This document shows positions 9,543 through 20,454 of a stretch of DNA of 64,000 nt, one piece after another. The position numbers and the translations under genes are program-made. The stretch is from Leisingera sp. ANG1. Its GTDB lineage: Bacteria; Pseudomonadota; Alphaproteobacteria; Rhodobacterales; Rhodobacteraceae. The stretch's first letter is position 1. Each line of letters starts with the position of its first letter. The notes below the pieces were generated by a model, which worked only from the letters and a program-made list of their open reading frames with translations, was not told where the DNA came from and made no database searches. The stretch spans positions 413,710 through 477,709 of the forward strand of contig NZ_AFCF02000006.1 in the NCBI RefSeq assembly GCF_000203975.2, in the 5' to 3' direction.

Positions 9543-10438
9543 GCGAGGGCAGGCTGCGCAAGCTGATCCTGGGCGATGCCCAGGCCGACCGGGTGGTGCC
9601 GCCAAGCGGCTTCACCGCCCAGCTGACATTGTTTGTCTCCGGCGCCATGGCGTTTCTGGCGGTCTTTGCACTGGCACTGTCGATGGCCTCTGGCCGCCTG
9701 GCGGACCAATGGGCCGAGGAACTGGCCCGCGCCGCCACCCTGCGCATCAATGCCCCGGCAGAGCAGCGCACGGCTCAGACCGAGGCGGCGCTGGAGATCC
9801 TGCGCCAGACCCCCGGTGTGGCCACCGCGCGGGCGCTGACGGGCGAGGAGCAGGCGGCGCTGCTGGCGCCCTGGTTCGGCGCCAGTGTGCCGGTGGGCGA
9901 CCTGCCGCTGCCGCAGCTGATCGAGGTGACCGGCGACGATGCGGGCTATGATGCGCAGGGTCTGCGGCTGCGGCTGCAGGCAGAGGTGCCGGGCGCGGTG
10001 CTGGATGACCACACCCGCTGGCGGGCGCCTCTGGTGGATGCGGCGCACGCGCTGCGCCGCCTTGCCTGGGTGTCGATCCTGTTGATCGGCGGCGCCACCG
10101 CGGCGATGATCACCCTGGCTGCCAATGCGGCGCTGGCGGCAAACGCCCAGGTGATCGAAGTGCTGCGGCTGGTCGGCGCGCTTGACAGCTATATCGCCCA
10201 GGCCTTTATCCGCCGCTTCACCCTTCGGGCACTGACCGGCGCAGCGGCGGGCGTGGTGCTGGGCATGATCGGTGTCTGGCTGATGCCCGAAGCCTCTGAT
10301 GAGGGCGGTTTCCTGACCGGGCTCGGCTTTCAGGGCTGGGGCTGGCTGGTGCCCTTGCTGATTCCGCCGCTGGGCGCGCTGGTGGCCTTTGCCGCCACCA
10401 CCCGGGCGGCCACCAAACGACTGGGGGAACTGTCGTGA
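9539..10438 (+). CDS. ftsX: Cell division protein FtsX
   Basis: 299 residues. It has the FtsX layout: a cytoplasmic N-terminus, a membrane segment near residues 27-50, a periplasmic loop of about 120 residues, then three more membrane segments near 178-200, 225-247 and 262-284. It is the membrane partner of FtsE, and its periplasmic loop would contact a hydrolase activator, none of which is encoded nearby. The ATG overlaps the ftsE stop (ATGA), and its own stop overlaps the GTG of the acyltransferase gene, so the three genes are translationally coupled. Confidence 0.93.
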   Translation: MSEGRLRKLILGDAQADRVVPPSGFTAQLTLFVSGAMAFLAVFALALSMASGRLADQWAEELARAATLRINAPAEQRTAQTEAALEILRQTPGVATARALTGEEQAALLAPWFGASVPVGDLPLPQLIEVTGDDAGYDAQGLRLRLQAEVPGAVLDDHTRWRAPLVDAAHALRRLAWVSILLIGGATAAMITLAANAALAANAQVIEVLRLVGALDSYIAQAFIRRFTLRALTGAAAGVVLGMIGVWLMPEASDEGGFLTGLGFQGWGWLVPLLIPPLGALVAFAATTRAATKRLGELS

Positions 10439-11184
10439 AAAACCCGATCCAATGGCTGCGCTCGCTGCTGTTCATCACGCAGATGTATCTGGCGATGCTG
10501 GTGCTGGGCATCGTGTTCGCGCCCTGGGCGCTGGTGTCCCCCAAGGGTGCGCGCACCGCCTGCAAGGCCTATGCCCGCTGGGTGATCTGGACTGCGCGCT
10601 GGATGGTCGGCATCCGCACCGAAGTGCGCGGGCAGGTGCCTGATGGCGAGGTGATCGTCGCCGCCAAGCACCAGAGCTTCCTCGATATCATCATCATCTT
10701 CAACGCGGTGCCCTCGGCCCGGTTCATCATGAAGCGGGAGCTGATGTGGACGCCGGTGATCGGTGTCTATGCCAAGCGGCTGGGCTGCGTGCCGGTGAAC
10801 CGCGGCAAGCGCGGCGCGGCGATTGCCAAGATGGTCAAGGACGTCGCCAAGGAGACCAAGGAGCCAGGCCAGCTGATCATCTACTCGCAGGGCACCCGCG
10901 TGGCACCGGGGGCCAAGAAACCCTACAAGATCGGCACTGTGGTTTTGTATGAAGGGCTGAAGCAGCCCTGCGTGCCTGCGGCCACCAATGCCGGCGTGTT
11001 CTGGCCCCGCACAGGCATCTACCGCAAGCCCGGCCTGGCGGTGGTGGAGTTCCTGGAAGTGATGCAGCCCGGGATCACCCGCGAGGATTTCATGACGCAG
11101 CTGGAGGAGCGGGTCGAGGCACGCTCCGATGCGCTGATGCGCGACGCCGGTTTCGACCCGGAACAGGCGCCGGCTCAGGCCTGA
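10435..11184 (+). CDS. plsC: 1-acyl-sn-glycerol-3-phosphate acyltransferase
   Basis: 249 residues, from a GTG start overlapping the ftsX stop. It transfers an acyl group to lysophosphatidic acid to make phosphatidic acid at the inner membrane. The catalytic HX4D motif is HQSFLD, followed by FIMKREL, the CVPVNRG block, and SQGTR in the place of the usual EGTR motif. A hydrophobic N-terminal segment (residues 8-30) should anchor it. Coupling to ftsEX links phospholipid supply and division in one transcript. Confidence 0.9.
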   Translation: MKNPIQWLRSLLFITQMYLAMLVLGIVFAPWALVSPKGARTACKAYARWVIWTARWMVGIRTEVRGQVPDGEVIVAAKHQSFLDIIIIFNAVPSARFIMKRELMWTPVIGVYAKRLGCVPVNRGKRGAAIAKMVKDVAKETKEPGQLIIYSQGTRVAPGAKKPYKIGTVVLYEGLKQPCVPAATNAGVFWPRTGIYRKPGLAVVEFLEVMQPGITREDFMTQLEERVEARSDALMRDAGFDPEQAPAQA

Positions 11185-11368
11185 TCCGGCGGGCGCAGCC
11201 CGGACGCCTTCAAAAATTTTCTGCAGATCAGCGACGGAAGTTCTTTCCGCGGGCGTTTATGCCGTCAGCAAGCGCACTCGTCCTGCGCTTGTTACACCAC
11301 TCACAGGTGGCCGGCCGGTTTGGCCGGACCGGGCTGGCGGCGCATTACGCTGTCAGCCCGGAACCCTG

Positions 11369-11677
11369 TCAGCCGATCACATCGCCAACCAGTATCTGCG
11401 GCTGCACATCGGTGAAATTCGGAATGTCCTCCAGCGCCGGGCCTGCCGCCTTCATCGCCGCGTCCATCGCCGCCTGATCGGCAAAGACGAGGGTGGCGAT
11501 GGCAAAGAACGGCGGCGCGATGTCCGGCCCGCCTGCCAGCCCCTTGGTCACCACAGCCGATTGGATGTGCGGCCCCATGTGCTGGTCCACGATCTGCATG
11601 TGGGTGTCGGCGTAGTAAGCGTAGTCGAAGGTTTTGCCTTCGCCAGCCGGGTAAATGACTTGCAATGAAACGGGCAT
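11369..11677 (-). CDS. EthD-domain protein
   Basis: 102 residues. The small EthD-type ferredoxin-like barrel is recognisable from MPVSLQVIYP, the ADTHMQIVDQHM segment with its central His, and the C-terminal NFTDVQPQILVGDV. These proteins form dimers and occur in degradation pathways, with no firm general reaction. The start is supported by AGGAG 8 nt upstream. It follows the hypothetical gene at 11760 by 82 nt on the same strand and is convergent with plsC. Confidence 0.8.
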   Translation of the reverse strand: MPVSLQVIYPAGEGKTFDYAYYADTHMQIVDQHMGPHIQSAVVTKGLAGGPDIAPPFFAIATLVFADQAAMDAAMKAAGPALEDIPNFTDVQPQILVGDVIG

Positions 11678-11759
11678 GGGAATGTCTCCTGCTGGGGAAA
11701 TCTTGGGAGCAGTAGAACGGGAATGAGGAGCAATGCCAACCTGAATTCAGCGTATAGCC

Positions 11760-12284
11760 TTAGCTTGAGCGCGGGCCCATCAGACTGACCGAGCTGCCTG
11801 CACTCTCACCGAAGTCCGGATGCACATAGACGGATACTCCCCAACGCTGGGGGGAGGCAACTTTTCCATGCATCCAAGCCCGAAACAGAACGTTGTCTCC
11901 CAGAGTTGCCTTGGGATCAAAGGCCAGCTCCGGAAAAATGGCTGCGACGATTTCTTCGATTTTGGCCGCCAGCACCTCTCCTTCGGCTTTGGTAAGAGAA
12001 TACGGTGCATTTGTGGAAATGGTGCAGGAGTGTTCTTGCAAGTGGAGGAAGCTTGCAGAAACAGGATCCACCCAGCGCTGTTCATGCAGAATCAAATCCT
12101 TCCTGATCAGGCCGAACGTTTCAGGAGATTCATCCAGTGTACCCAAGTGGAATGGAACGCAGATTTCTGTGAACAGCTGAGCGGTGCGGTCTGCGCGGCT
12201 AGGCTCGCTGTGCAGTTCCCGGCCAAGCAGCAGGCCTGCTGCGAGACCAGCAGCGCAGACCGTCAGTAGAATCTTAGGGTTCAA
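11760..12284 (-). CDS. Hypothetical membrane-anchored or exported protein
   Basis: 174 residues from a TTG start (NPKILLTVCAAGLAAG follows) with GAGG 7 nt upstream; no ATG is available until late in the frame. The N-terminus is one hydrophobic helix or an uncleaved signal. The rest is soluble, with no motif I recognise. It lies 49 nt after the lpd stop, so it may be the last gene of the suc operon. Its base composition is visibly less GC-rich than lpd. Function unknown. Confidence 0.6.
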   Translation of the reverse strand: MNPKILLTVCAAGLAAGLLLGRELHSEPSRADRTAQLFTEICVPFHLGTLDESPETFGLIRKDLILHEQRWVDPVSASFLHLQEHSCTISTNAPYSLTKAEGEVLAAKIEEIVAAIFPELAFDPKATLGDNVLFRAWMHGKVASPQRWGVSVYVHPDFGESAGSSVSLMGPRSS

Positions 12285-12333
12285 TTATTGGCCTCGAAAT
12301 AGGCCCGGCCCGCTTAGGGCCGGGCTCTTGCAA

Positions 12334-13725
12334 TCAGCTATGGATCGGCCCGTCGCCGCAGGCCAGCGCCGCTTCGCGCACGGCTTCGGAATAGGTCGGG
12401 TGGGCGTGGCAGGTGAGCGCCACATCCTCGGCCGAGGCGCCGAATTCCATTGCCACGCACAGCTCGTGGATCATGTCGCCCGCTGCCGGGCCGATGATCG
12501 CGGCGCCCAGGATGCGGTCGGTTTCCGCATCGGTGATGATCTTGACAAAACCGCCCTCGGCCTGGCCGACGGCCTTGGCGCGGGCGTTGCCCATGAACAT
12601 GAACTTGCCGGTCTTGACCTTCTTGCCTTCGGCCTTCAGCGCGTCCTCGGTCGCACCAACGGTGGCCACCTCGGGCGTGGTGTAGACGACGCCCGGAATG
12701 ACGCCGTAGTTCACATGGCCATGCTTGCCGGCGATCACTTCGGCCACCGCCATGCCTTCATCCTCGGCTTTGTGAGCCAGCATGGGGCCTTCGATCACAT
12801 CGCCGATGGCATAGATGCCGGGCAGGTTGGTGCGCCAGTGGTTGTCGGTGGCGATCTGGCCGCGCTCGGTCATCTTGATGCCGAGGCTGTCCAGCCCCAG
12901 GCCTTCGCTGTAGGGTTTGCGGCCGGTTGCCACCAGCACCACATCGGCGTCCAGCACCACCTCGTCACCGCCCTTCTTGGGCTGGTACTTGACCTTGGCC
13001 TTGGTCTTGGAGGTTTCCACCCCCTGTACCGCGGCGCCCAGAATGATGTTGAGGCCCTGTTTCTCCAGGATCCGCTTGAAGGAGCGCTGCACGTCCTTGT
13101 CCATGCCGGGGCAGACCGCGTCCATGTATTCGACCACGGTCACTTCCGACCCGAGGCGGGCATAGACCGAGCCCAGTTCCAGACCGATCACGCCGGCACC
13201 AATGACGGCCAGTTTCTTCGGGATCTTCGGCAGTTCCAGCGCACCGGTGGAGGAGACCACGATCTTCTCGTCGATCTCCACACCCGGAATGGAGGCAGGC
13301 ACCGAGCCGGAGGCGATCACGATGTTCTTGGCCTCGTGCACCTCGTCGCCGACCTGCACCTTGCCGGCCGCCGGGATGGAAGCCCAGCCCTTGATCCAGT
13401 CGATCTTGTTCTTCTTGAACAGGAACTCGATGCCGCCGGTGTTCTGGCCGATCACCTCGTCCTTGTAGGCCTTCATCTGATCCCAGTCGACCGAGGGGCT
13501 TTTGCCCTTGAGGCCCATATGGGCAAAGTTGTGCTCTGCCTCATGCAGCAGGTGGGTCGAATGCAGCAGCGCCTTGGACGGGATGCAGCCCACGTTCAGG
13601 CAGGTGCCGCCGAGGGTTTCGCGGCCCTCGACAACAGCTGTTTTCAGTCCCAGCTGGGCGCAGCGGATGGCGCAGACATAGCCGCCGGGGCCGGCGCCGA
13701 TTACGATGACGTCATATTGGGACAT
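12334..13725 (-). CDS. lpd: Dihydrolipoyl dehydrogenase (E3 of 2-oxoglutarate dehydrogenase)
   Basis: 463 residues from the ATG at 13725 ([15 protein letters not shown]), with GAGGAAAAC upstream; the longer in-frame start at 13770 adds a charged, unlikely leader. It has the FAD-binding GAGPGG, the redox-active disulfide C42/C47 in [13 protein letters not shown], an NAD domain ([14 protein letters not shown]), and the C-terminal dimer domain with [13 protein letters not shown], which holds the catalytic His-Glu pair. It reoxidises lipoyl groups and passes electrons to NAD. It lies at the distal end of the suc operon, so it probably serves SucA-OdhB. Confidence 0.96.
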   Translation of the reverse strand: MSQYDVIVIGAGPGGYVCAIRCAQLGLKTAVVEGRETLGGTCLNVGCIPSKALLHSTHLLHEAEHNFAHMGLKGKSPSVDWDQMKAYKDEVIGQNTGGIEFLFKKNKIDWIKGWASIPAAGKVQVGDEVHEAKNIVIASGSVPASIPGVEIDEKIVVSSTGALELPKIPKKLAVIGAGVIGLELGSVYARLGSEVTVVEYMDAVCPGMDKDVQRSFKRILEKQGLNIILGAAVQGVETSKTKAKVKYQPKKGGDEVVLDADVVLVATGRKPYSEGLGLDSLGIKMTERGQIATDNHWRTNLPGIYAIGDVIEGPMLAHKAEDEGMAVAEVIAGKHGHVNYGVIPGVVYTTPEVATVGATEDALKAEGKKVKTGKFMFMGNARAKAVGQAEGGFVKIITDAETDRILGAAIIGPAAGDMIHELCVAMEFGASAEDVALTCHAHPTYSEAVREAALACGDGPIHS

Positions 13726-13795
13726 GGGTCGGTTTTCCTCGTTTCTCCCCGGTTCCGTTTCTCGGAACACGCGTTAGGGGATTGTGGTGTTATGA

Positions 13796-14065
13796 TCAGA
13801 CCGGGGTCAACATCTTGATCGAGATATTGGTGACCCCGTCGCGTTCAAGGTGCATGGCGAGTTCTTCGGAGCCGAAGAAAGCGCGGGCCTTCTCCAGATC
13901 GGTGATCGCGAACAGCGCCACGGCGTGGTTCTTGCGGTCCGGATCGCTCCAGACGTTCAGATCGGTGATGCCAGCGGCCTGCCGGTTGCGCTTGTCCTGC
14001 CGGAACACGGTGAGCCAGGCGTTGAAATCGGCCACATCGGCCTGCCAGAGAACATGGGTTGCCAT
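13796..14065 (-). CDS. Small conserved protein, probable alpha/beta-barrel dimer
   Basis: 89 residues from the ATG at 14065 (MATHVLWQADVADFNAW), chosen because AAAGGAG lies 8 nt upstream. The pattern of strand, helix (FNAWLTVFRQDKRNRQ), strand with VWSDP, and helix with KARAFFGSEEL resembles dimeric alpha/beta-barrel proteins such as the antibiotic-biosynthesis-monooxygenase or DUF3764-like groups. I see no catalytic residue. It lies 70 nt before lpd in the suc operon. Function unknown. Confidence 0.65.
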   Translation of the reverse strand: MATHVLWQADVADFNAWLTVFRQDKRNRQAAGITDLNVWSDPDRKNHAVALFAITDLEKARAFFGSEELAMHLERDGVTNISIKMLTPV

Positions 14066-14203
14066 CGGGGTTACTCCTTTATCCGTATTGAGGGCAGGAT
14101 GCCCCGGTAAGGGTAAGGAGCGCTTTGATTCCACTCAAGAAAGGCGTGTGCCGCAGAAGTTTCCGCAGAATAGCGGCGCTGCCCCCGGCTTGGGCGGAGC
14201 CAA

Positions 14204-14227
14204 TTTGAGTATTTTCGGAAAGGTGAA
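14204..14227 (+). repeat. Copy of dispersed intergenic repeat
   Basis: TTTGAGTATTTTC followed by GGAAAGGTGAA is closely similar to both arms of the inverted pair at 3411-3472. It lies 3 nt beyond the stop codon of the MAPEG gene. Confidence 0.6.
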
Positions 14228-14230
14228 AGC

Positions 14231-14623
14231 TCATGCGAGGAGCACCCCCGCAAGCATCGCGGCAAGGCCACTGGTGGCAATCAGCCAGATGGCGGTGCGC
14301 AGGTAAGGCACGCCGCTGAGGTAGGCAGGCAGGTAGAGGGCGCGGCCCCCGAGATAAGTGTAAATCCCGGTGGTGATCAGCGCGCTGTGCAGGCTCGCCA
14401 GTTCCGCGACCAGCGCCAGGCTGATGAAGACCGGGGCGGTTTCCAGAAAGTTGGTAAAGGCCCGCCGCGCCCGGCCCGCCAATGCGCCGCGGCTGACAGA
14501 TGTGTCGCGCGGGCCTGCGGTCCAGGCGTTGCCGACCGAGAGCTTCAACAGGAAGCTGTCGCAGCTCACGTGGATCAGGGCGAGGATCGAGAGGCAGACA
14601 AGGCCCCAGAGCGGGAGGGTCAT
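14231..14623 (-). CDS. MAPEG family membrane protein
   Basis: 130 residues with four hydrophobic segments. The MAPEG pattern is visible in the loop after the first helix (VGNAWTAGPRD), in RARRAFTNFLETAPVF, and in GRALYLPAYLSGVPYLRT, which carries the conserved Arg, Tyr and Pro. MAPEG proteins are integral membrane glutathione-linked enzymes in eukaryotes; bacterial members are mostly uncharacterised. Its ATG overlaps the stop of the upstream AT-rich gene (ATGA). Confidence 0.85.
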   Translation of the reverse strand: MTLPLWGLVCLSILALIHVSCDSFLLKLSVGNAWTAGPRDTSVSRGALAGRARRAFTNFLETAPVFISLALVAELASLHSALITTGIYTYLGGRALYLPAYLSGVPYLRTAIWLIATSGLAAMLAGVLLA

Positions 14624-15222
14624 GCCTCGTTCTTTTCCGAAAAACTCTCATTCAGGAGAATGTCCAGCTCCTTTAGAGTGTCGGATGAGACCTTCTTTAG
14701 CCATCTCGAAAAACAAAAACTAATGGGTCCCGCTACCCAAGCTGAGCTCTGGCTCAATGGGGATTGTTTAAGTGCATCAAAGAAAGAAACGCCATTCTCG
14801 GATAGATCCCAAAAAGCTAAGAAGATGCTCACGGCAACACAAAAAATAACTATCCCAATTGCTCCCATGGCAAGTTCCGCCTTTGACTGAGCATCACGGT
14901 AAAGTGCAATAAGTAGTGGGTTTTCAGTAGCGCCAACTCTAGCGGCTAGCATCACCTTGCTGCGCTCGCTAAACAGCCCCTTGTCAAAAGTTGGCCTGCC
15001 TAGGGGTATGATAAGCATACCTAACAGAAGGCAAGCAAAGAGAAGGCCGATCATTAAGAAAACAAGCTCGAGATTTAATGGAATGCCTTTGTCATTGAGC
15101 GGTTCCTTTGGAAATGCATTTACCACTCCAACCACGTTAAGGAAAAGCAATGCCAGCCCTCCAATCGCCAGGCGATTGAAGGTGCTAGTCCAATTCCGAG
15201 TGATGTCAGAAAGCTGTAGCAA
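14620..15222 (-). CDS. AT-rich hypothetical membrane protein inside the suc operon
   Basis: 200 residues from a TTG start with AAGG 7 nt upstream. It has about three hydrophobic segments, near residues 19-35, 50-72 and 118-138, separated by a charged loop (DKGLFSERSKVMLAARVG); the C-terminus is soluble and charged. No family recognised. It starts 8 nt after the odhB stop and overlaps the MAPEG start, so it is cotranscribed. The sequence is clearly AT-richer than its neighbours, with AAG/AAA and TTT codons common, which suggests acquisition by transfer. Confidence 0.65.
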   Translation of the reverse strand: MLQLSDITRNWTSTFNRLAIGGLALLFLNVVGVVNAFPKEPLNDKGIPLNLELVFLMIGLLFACLLLGMLIIPLGRPTFDKGLFSERSKVMLAARVGATENPLLIALYRDAQSKAELAMGAIGIVIFCVAVSIFLAFWDLSENGVSFFDALKQSPLSQSSAWVAGPISFCFSRWLKKVSSDTLKELDILLNESFSEKNEA

Positions 15223-15230
15223 ACTGAGCC

Positions 15231-16745
<1,515 letters not shown>

Positions 16746-16757
16746 GTCTCTTTATCC

Positions 16758-19709
16758 TCAGATGCTCAGCGCTTCGTTCACGAGGGCTGCTTGTTGGGCT
16801 TTGTGTTCGCTGGCCAGGCCGGTTGCGGGCGAGGCCGAAGTGGCGCGGCCTGTATAGACGGGCCGGGTGTGCTTGGCGCCGATGCGGGTCAGCACCCATT
16901 CGATGTTGGGCTCGATGAAGGTCCAGGCGCCCTGGTTCTTGGGCTCTTCCTGGCACCAGACCATTTCCGCCTGCTTGAAGCGTTCCAGCTCCTTCACCAT
17001 CGAGATGGCGGGGAACGGGTAGAACTGCTCGATCCGCATCAGGTAGACGTCATTGATGCCGCGGGCGTCGCGTTCTTCCAAAAGGTCGTAGTAGACCTTG
17101 CCCGAGCACATCACCACGCGCTTGATCTTGTCGTCCGCCACCAGCTGGGTGTCGGAGTTACCGTGCTGCGCGTCGTCCCACAGCACCCGGTGGAAGCTGG
17201 AGCCGGTAGTGAATTCCTCTGCCTTGCTGACTGCCAGCTTGTGGCGCAGCAGCGACTTGGGCGTGACCAGGATCAGCGGCTTGCGGAAGGTGCGGTGCAG
17301 CTGGCGGCGCAGGATGTGGAAGTAGTTTGCCGGCGTGGTGCAGTTGGCAACGATCCAGTTGTCCTGGCCGCACATCTGCAGGAAGCGCTCCAGCCGGGCG
17401 GAGGAGTGCTCCGGCCCCTGGCCCTCGAACCCGTGCGGCAGCAGGCAGACGAGGCCAGACATCCGCAGCCACTTCGATTCACCTGAGGAGATGAACTGGT
17501 CGAACATGATCTGGGCGCCGTTGGCGAAATCGCCAAACTGGGCTTCCCACAGGGTCAGCGCGTTCGGTTCGGCCAGCGAGTAGCCGTATTCAAAACCCAG
17601 TACCGCGTATTCTGACAGGGCCGAGTCGATCACCTCGTACTGGGCCTGGCCTGCGCGGATGTTGTTGAGCGGGTAGTAGCGCTCCTCGGTCTCCTGGTTG
17701 ACGATGCCGGAATGGCGCTGCGAGAAGGTGCCGCGGGTGGCGTCCTGGCCCGCGAGGCGTACCGGGTAGCCTTCCAGCATCAGCGAGCCAAAGGCCATCG
17801 CCTCGCCGGTGGCCCAGTCAAAGCCCTCGCCGGTTTCGAACATCTTGCCGCGGGCGTCCAGAACCCGGCCGACGGTGCGGTGCAGCGGGAAGCCCTCGGG
17901 CACCTGGCTCAGCGCGCGGCCGATGTCGGCCAGGGTGTCCGGCTCGATCGCGGTGCGGCCGCGCTGGTAGTCGGCGTCCTTCTTGTCCAGATGCGACCAG
18001 CGCCCGTCCAGCCAGTCGGCCTTGTTGGGCTTGTAGTTCTTGCCGGTCTCGAACTCCTCGTTCAGATGCGCCTGGAAGGCGGCCTTCATGTCCTCGATCT
18101 CTCCCTCGGGGATGAGGCCATCCTTGACCAGCCGGTCGGTGTAGAGGGTGAGGGTGGTCTTGTGGCCCTTGATCTTCTTGTACATCAAGGGGTTGGTGAA
18201 CATCGGCTCATCGCCTTCGTTGTGACCGAAGCGGCGGTAGCAGAAGATGTCCAGCACCACGTCCTTGTGGAACTTCTGGCGGAACTCGGTGGCGACCTTG
18301 GCGGCGTGCACCACCGCCTCCGGGTCGTCGCCGTTCACGTGGAAAATCGGCGCCTCAACCACCAGCGCGTTGTCGGTGGGATAGGGGGAGGAACGCGAGA
18401 AATGCGGTGCGGTGGTGAAACCGATCTGGTTGTTCACCACGATATGCATGGTGCCGCCGGCCTTGTGGCCGCGCAGGCCCGACAGCGCAAAGCATTCCGC
18501 CACCACGCCCTGGCCGGCAAAGGCCGCATCCCCGTGCAGCAGGATCGGCAGCACCTGGCTGCGCTCGGTGTCGCCCAGCTGGTCCTGCTTGGCGCGGACC
18601 TTGCCCAGAACCACCGGGTTCACCGCCTCCAGGTGCGAGGGGTTGGCGGTCAGGCTGAGGTGCACGTTGTTGCCGTCAAACTCCCGGTCGGAGGAGGCGC
18701 CGAGGTGGTATTTCACGTCGCCGGAGCCGTCCACATCCTCGGGCTTGAAGCTGCCGCCCTGGAATTCGTTGAAGATCGCCCGGTAGGGCTTCTGCATCAC
18801 GTTGGCGAGGATGTTGAGGCGGCCGCGGTGCGGCATGCCGATCACGATGTCGCGCACACCCAGGGCGCCGCCGCGCTTGATGATCTGCTCCATCGCCGGG
18901 ATGAGGCTCTCGCCGCCGTCCAGGCCGAACCGCTTGGTACCGGTGTATTTGACGTGCAGGAACTTCTCAAAGCCCTCGGCCTCGACCATCTTGTTGAGGA
19001 TCGCCTTGCGGCCCTCGCGGGTGAAGGTGATTTCCTTGTCGTAACCCTCGATCCGTTCTTTCAGCCAGCTGGCCTCTTCGGGATTGGAGATGTGCATGTA
19101 CTGCAGCGCGAAGGTGCCGCAATAGGTGCGTTTCACGATCTCCACGATCTGGCGCATGGTCGCGACCTGCAGGCCCAGAACGTTGTCGATGAAGATCGGC
19201 CGGTCCATGTCGGCATCGGTGAAGCCGTAGGATTTCGGGTCCAGTTCCGGGTGCGGGGTGGCGGCACGCATGCCCAGCGGGTCGAGATCCGCCGCCAGAT
19301 GGCCGCGGATCCGGTAGGCGCGGATCAGCATCAGGGCGCGGATCGAGTCCAGCACCGCGCGCTGCACCTGATCGTCGGTCAGCTCAACGCCTTTGGCGGC
19401 GGCCTTGTCCTTGATCTTCTTGCCCGCGCCTTTGGCCTCGGCGGGGGCCGGCCATTCGCCGGTCAGCGCGCCGGTCAGATCGTCATTGGGGGCCGGTGGC
19501 CAGTCGCCGCGCGCCCAGGAGGGGCCCTTGGCCTCTGCCTTCACGTCCAGTTCGGCATCGCCCATCTGGCGGAAGAACTCGGCCCAGGCGGCATCCACCG
19601 CGTTCGGGTCATTGGCGTAACGGGCATAAAGCTGCTCCAGATACTCCGCATTGTGCCCCTGCATGAAGGAGGAGGCGTGAAAGAGGTCGTTGGGCGATTG
19701 GTCGGTCAT
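16758..19709 (-). CDS. sucA: 2-oxoglutarate dehydrogenase E1 component
   Basis: 983 residues. It decarboxylates 2-oxoglutarate with thiamine diphosphate and loads the succinyl group on E2. Visible features are the E1o-type N-terminal segment (HNAEYLEQLYARYANDP), GMPHRGRLNIL, the thiamine-binding HGDAAFAGQGVVAE and NNQIGFTT, and the C-terminal transketolase domain with QFGDFANGAQI and LLPHGFEGQGPEHSS. It is in the suc operon between the small secreted-protein gene and odhB. Confidence 0.97.
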   Translation of the reverse strand: MTDQSPNDLFHASSFMQGHNAEYLEQLYARYANDPNAVDAAWAEFFRQMGDAELDVKAEAKGPSWARGDWPPAPNDDLTGALTGEWPAPAEAKGAGKKIKDKAAAKGVELTDDQVQRAVLDSIRALMLIRAYRIRGHLAADLDPLGMRAATPHPELDPKSYGFTDADMDRPIFIDNVLGLQVATMRQIVEIVKRTYCGTFALQYMHISNPEEASWLKERIEGYDKEITFTREGRKAILNKMVEAEGFEKFLHVKYTGTKRFGLDGGESLIPAMEQIIKRGGALGVRDIVIGMPHRGRLNILANVMQKPYRAIFNEFQGGSFKPEDVDGSGDVKYHLGASSDREFDGNNVHLSLTANPSHLEAVNPVVLGKVRAKQDQLGDTERSQVLPILLHGDAAFAGQGVVAECFALSGLRGHKAGGTMHIVVNNQIGFTTAPHFSRSSPYPTDNALVVEAPIFHVNGDDPEAVVHAAKVATEFRQKFHKDVVLDIFCYRRFGHNEGDEPMFTNPLMYKKIKGHKTTLTLYTDRLVKDGLIPEGEIEDMKAAFQAHLNEEFETGKNYKPNKADWLDGRWSHLDKKDADYQRGRTAIEPDTLADIGRALSQVPEGFPLHRTVGRVLDARGKMFETGEGFDWATGEAMAFGSLMLEGYPVRLAGQDATRGTFSQRHSGIVNQETEERYYPLNNIRAGQAQYEVIDSALSEYAVLGFEYGYSLAEPNALTLWEAQFGDFANGAQIMFDQFISSGESKWLRMSGLVCLLPHGFEGQGPEHSSARLERFLQMCGQDNWIVANCTTPANYFHILRRQLHRTFRKPLILVTPKSLLRHKLAVSKAEEFTTGSSFHRVLWDDAQHGNSDTQLVADDKIKRVVMCSGKVYYDLLEERDARGINDVYLMRIEQFYPFPAISMVKELERFKQAEMVWCQEEPKNQGAWTFIEPNIEWVLTRIGAKHTRPVYTGRATSASPATGLASEHKAQQAALVNEALSI

Positions 19710-19751
19710 CTTAAGCTCCCGAAGAGTCGGTATGCGGTTTGTGGGGGCAGG

Positions 19752-20027
19752 TCAGGGTTCGCACTGGAACGTGACCTGTTCCTTGGTCGGGTCGAGCGAT
19801 TGTTCCGGGCCGGACGTGATGGTCACGGAACTGGCGCCCTTGCAGATTTCGGTTTCAATACGGGCCTGGACGTCCTCGATGCTGGTGCCGGGCTCGAAGT
19901 TCAGCACGCCCTGCATCGGCGCGGTGATGGCCGCGGCGGAGGTGGCGGTGAGGAGGGCGAGGCATAGTGTGCTTGCACTTGCCGACGTTGGCCTGAGGAC
20001 GCGGGAGGAGCGAATTCTCTTGGTCAT
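19752..20027 (-). CDS. Small secreted hypothetical protein
   Basis: 91 residues. It has a basic N-terminus (MTKRIRSSRVLRP), a hydrophobic segment and a likely signal-peptidase site near ATSAAA. The mature part is about 55 residues with two cysteines (EICKG and FQCEP) that could form a disulfide. Its ATG overlaps the DUF805 stop and has a strong AGGAGG 7 nt upstream. It lies 42 nt before sucA, inside the operon. No family recognised. Confidence 0.65.
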   Translation of the reverse strand: MTKRIRSSRVLRPTSASASTLCLALLTATSAAAITAPMQGVLNFEPGTSIEDVQARIETEICKGASSVTITSGPEQSLDPTKEQVTFQCEP

Positions 20028-20452
20028 TGGTGTGCCTCCTGCGGGTTGGGGCCGTATTTGTTGGAGCCAGGTTGGGAAGGAAGTGCAAAGGTAATCAGAA
20101 AAGCGAGAAATAAAACGCAGGTCACGATAAATGCGGTTTCTTCAGAAAAACTGAAGGCAGGTGCCACAAAAGCGGCCGACCAAATGAGTAATAGCCATCC
20201 GCTAAGACCGATGTCGTGGTAGCGTCTTACGGCGCAGCTGATTATGGGAAGCAGGGTCGCTAAAACAACTGCAAGGTAGAAAACAGAGAAACGAAGTCCT
20301 GCGGTCTCTGAAAGCCATTCATCTGCTGCTTTTGAGACCATTACCATGACAGTTACGAGCATATAGAATTGCCAAAACTCGCTTCTCTGGGCGCGACCTT
20401 TGAGGTCGCGCCACTTGGCATAACAAGCTTTGACTGCTTGCTCGGTCGTCAT
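20024..20452 (-). CDS. DUF805 family membrane protein
   Basis: 142 residues. The DUF805 pattern is clear: an N-terminal GRAQRSEFWQF, three to four membrane segments, RRYHDIGLSGWLLL between segments 2 and 3, and the C-terminal GSNKYGPNP. DUF805 proteins are small inner-membrane proteins of unknown function. The ATG lies 2 nt after the sucD stop, and its end overlaps the next gene. Base composition is lower in GC than sucD or sucA. Confidence 0.88.
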   Translation of the reverse strand: MTTEQAVKACYAKWRDLKGRAQRSEFWQFYMLVTVMVMVSKAADEWLSETAGLRFSVFYLAVVLATLLPIISCAVRRYHDIGLSGWLLLIWSAAFVAPAFSFSEETAFIVTCVLFLAFLITFALPSQPGSNKYGPNPQEAHQ

Positions 20453-20454
20453 GC

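Noticed and set aside
12184..13818. Long plus-strand frame across lpd
   Set aside because: Antisense shadow of lpd, whose disulfide and FAD motifs are clear.
17712..19967. 751-codon plus-strand frame across sucA
   Set aside because: Antisense shadow of sucA; composition dominated by His, Gln, Gly and Val, and no motif.
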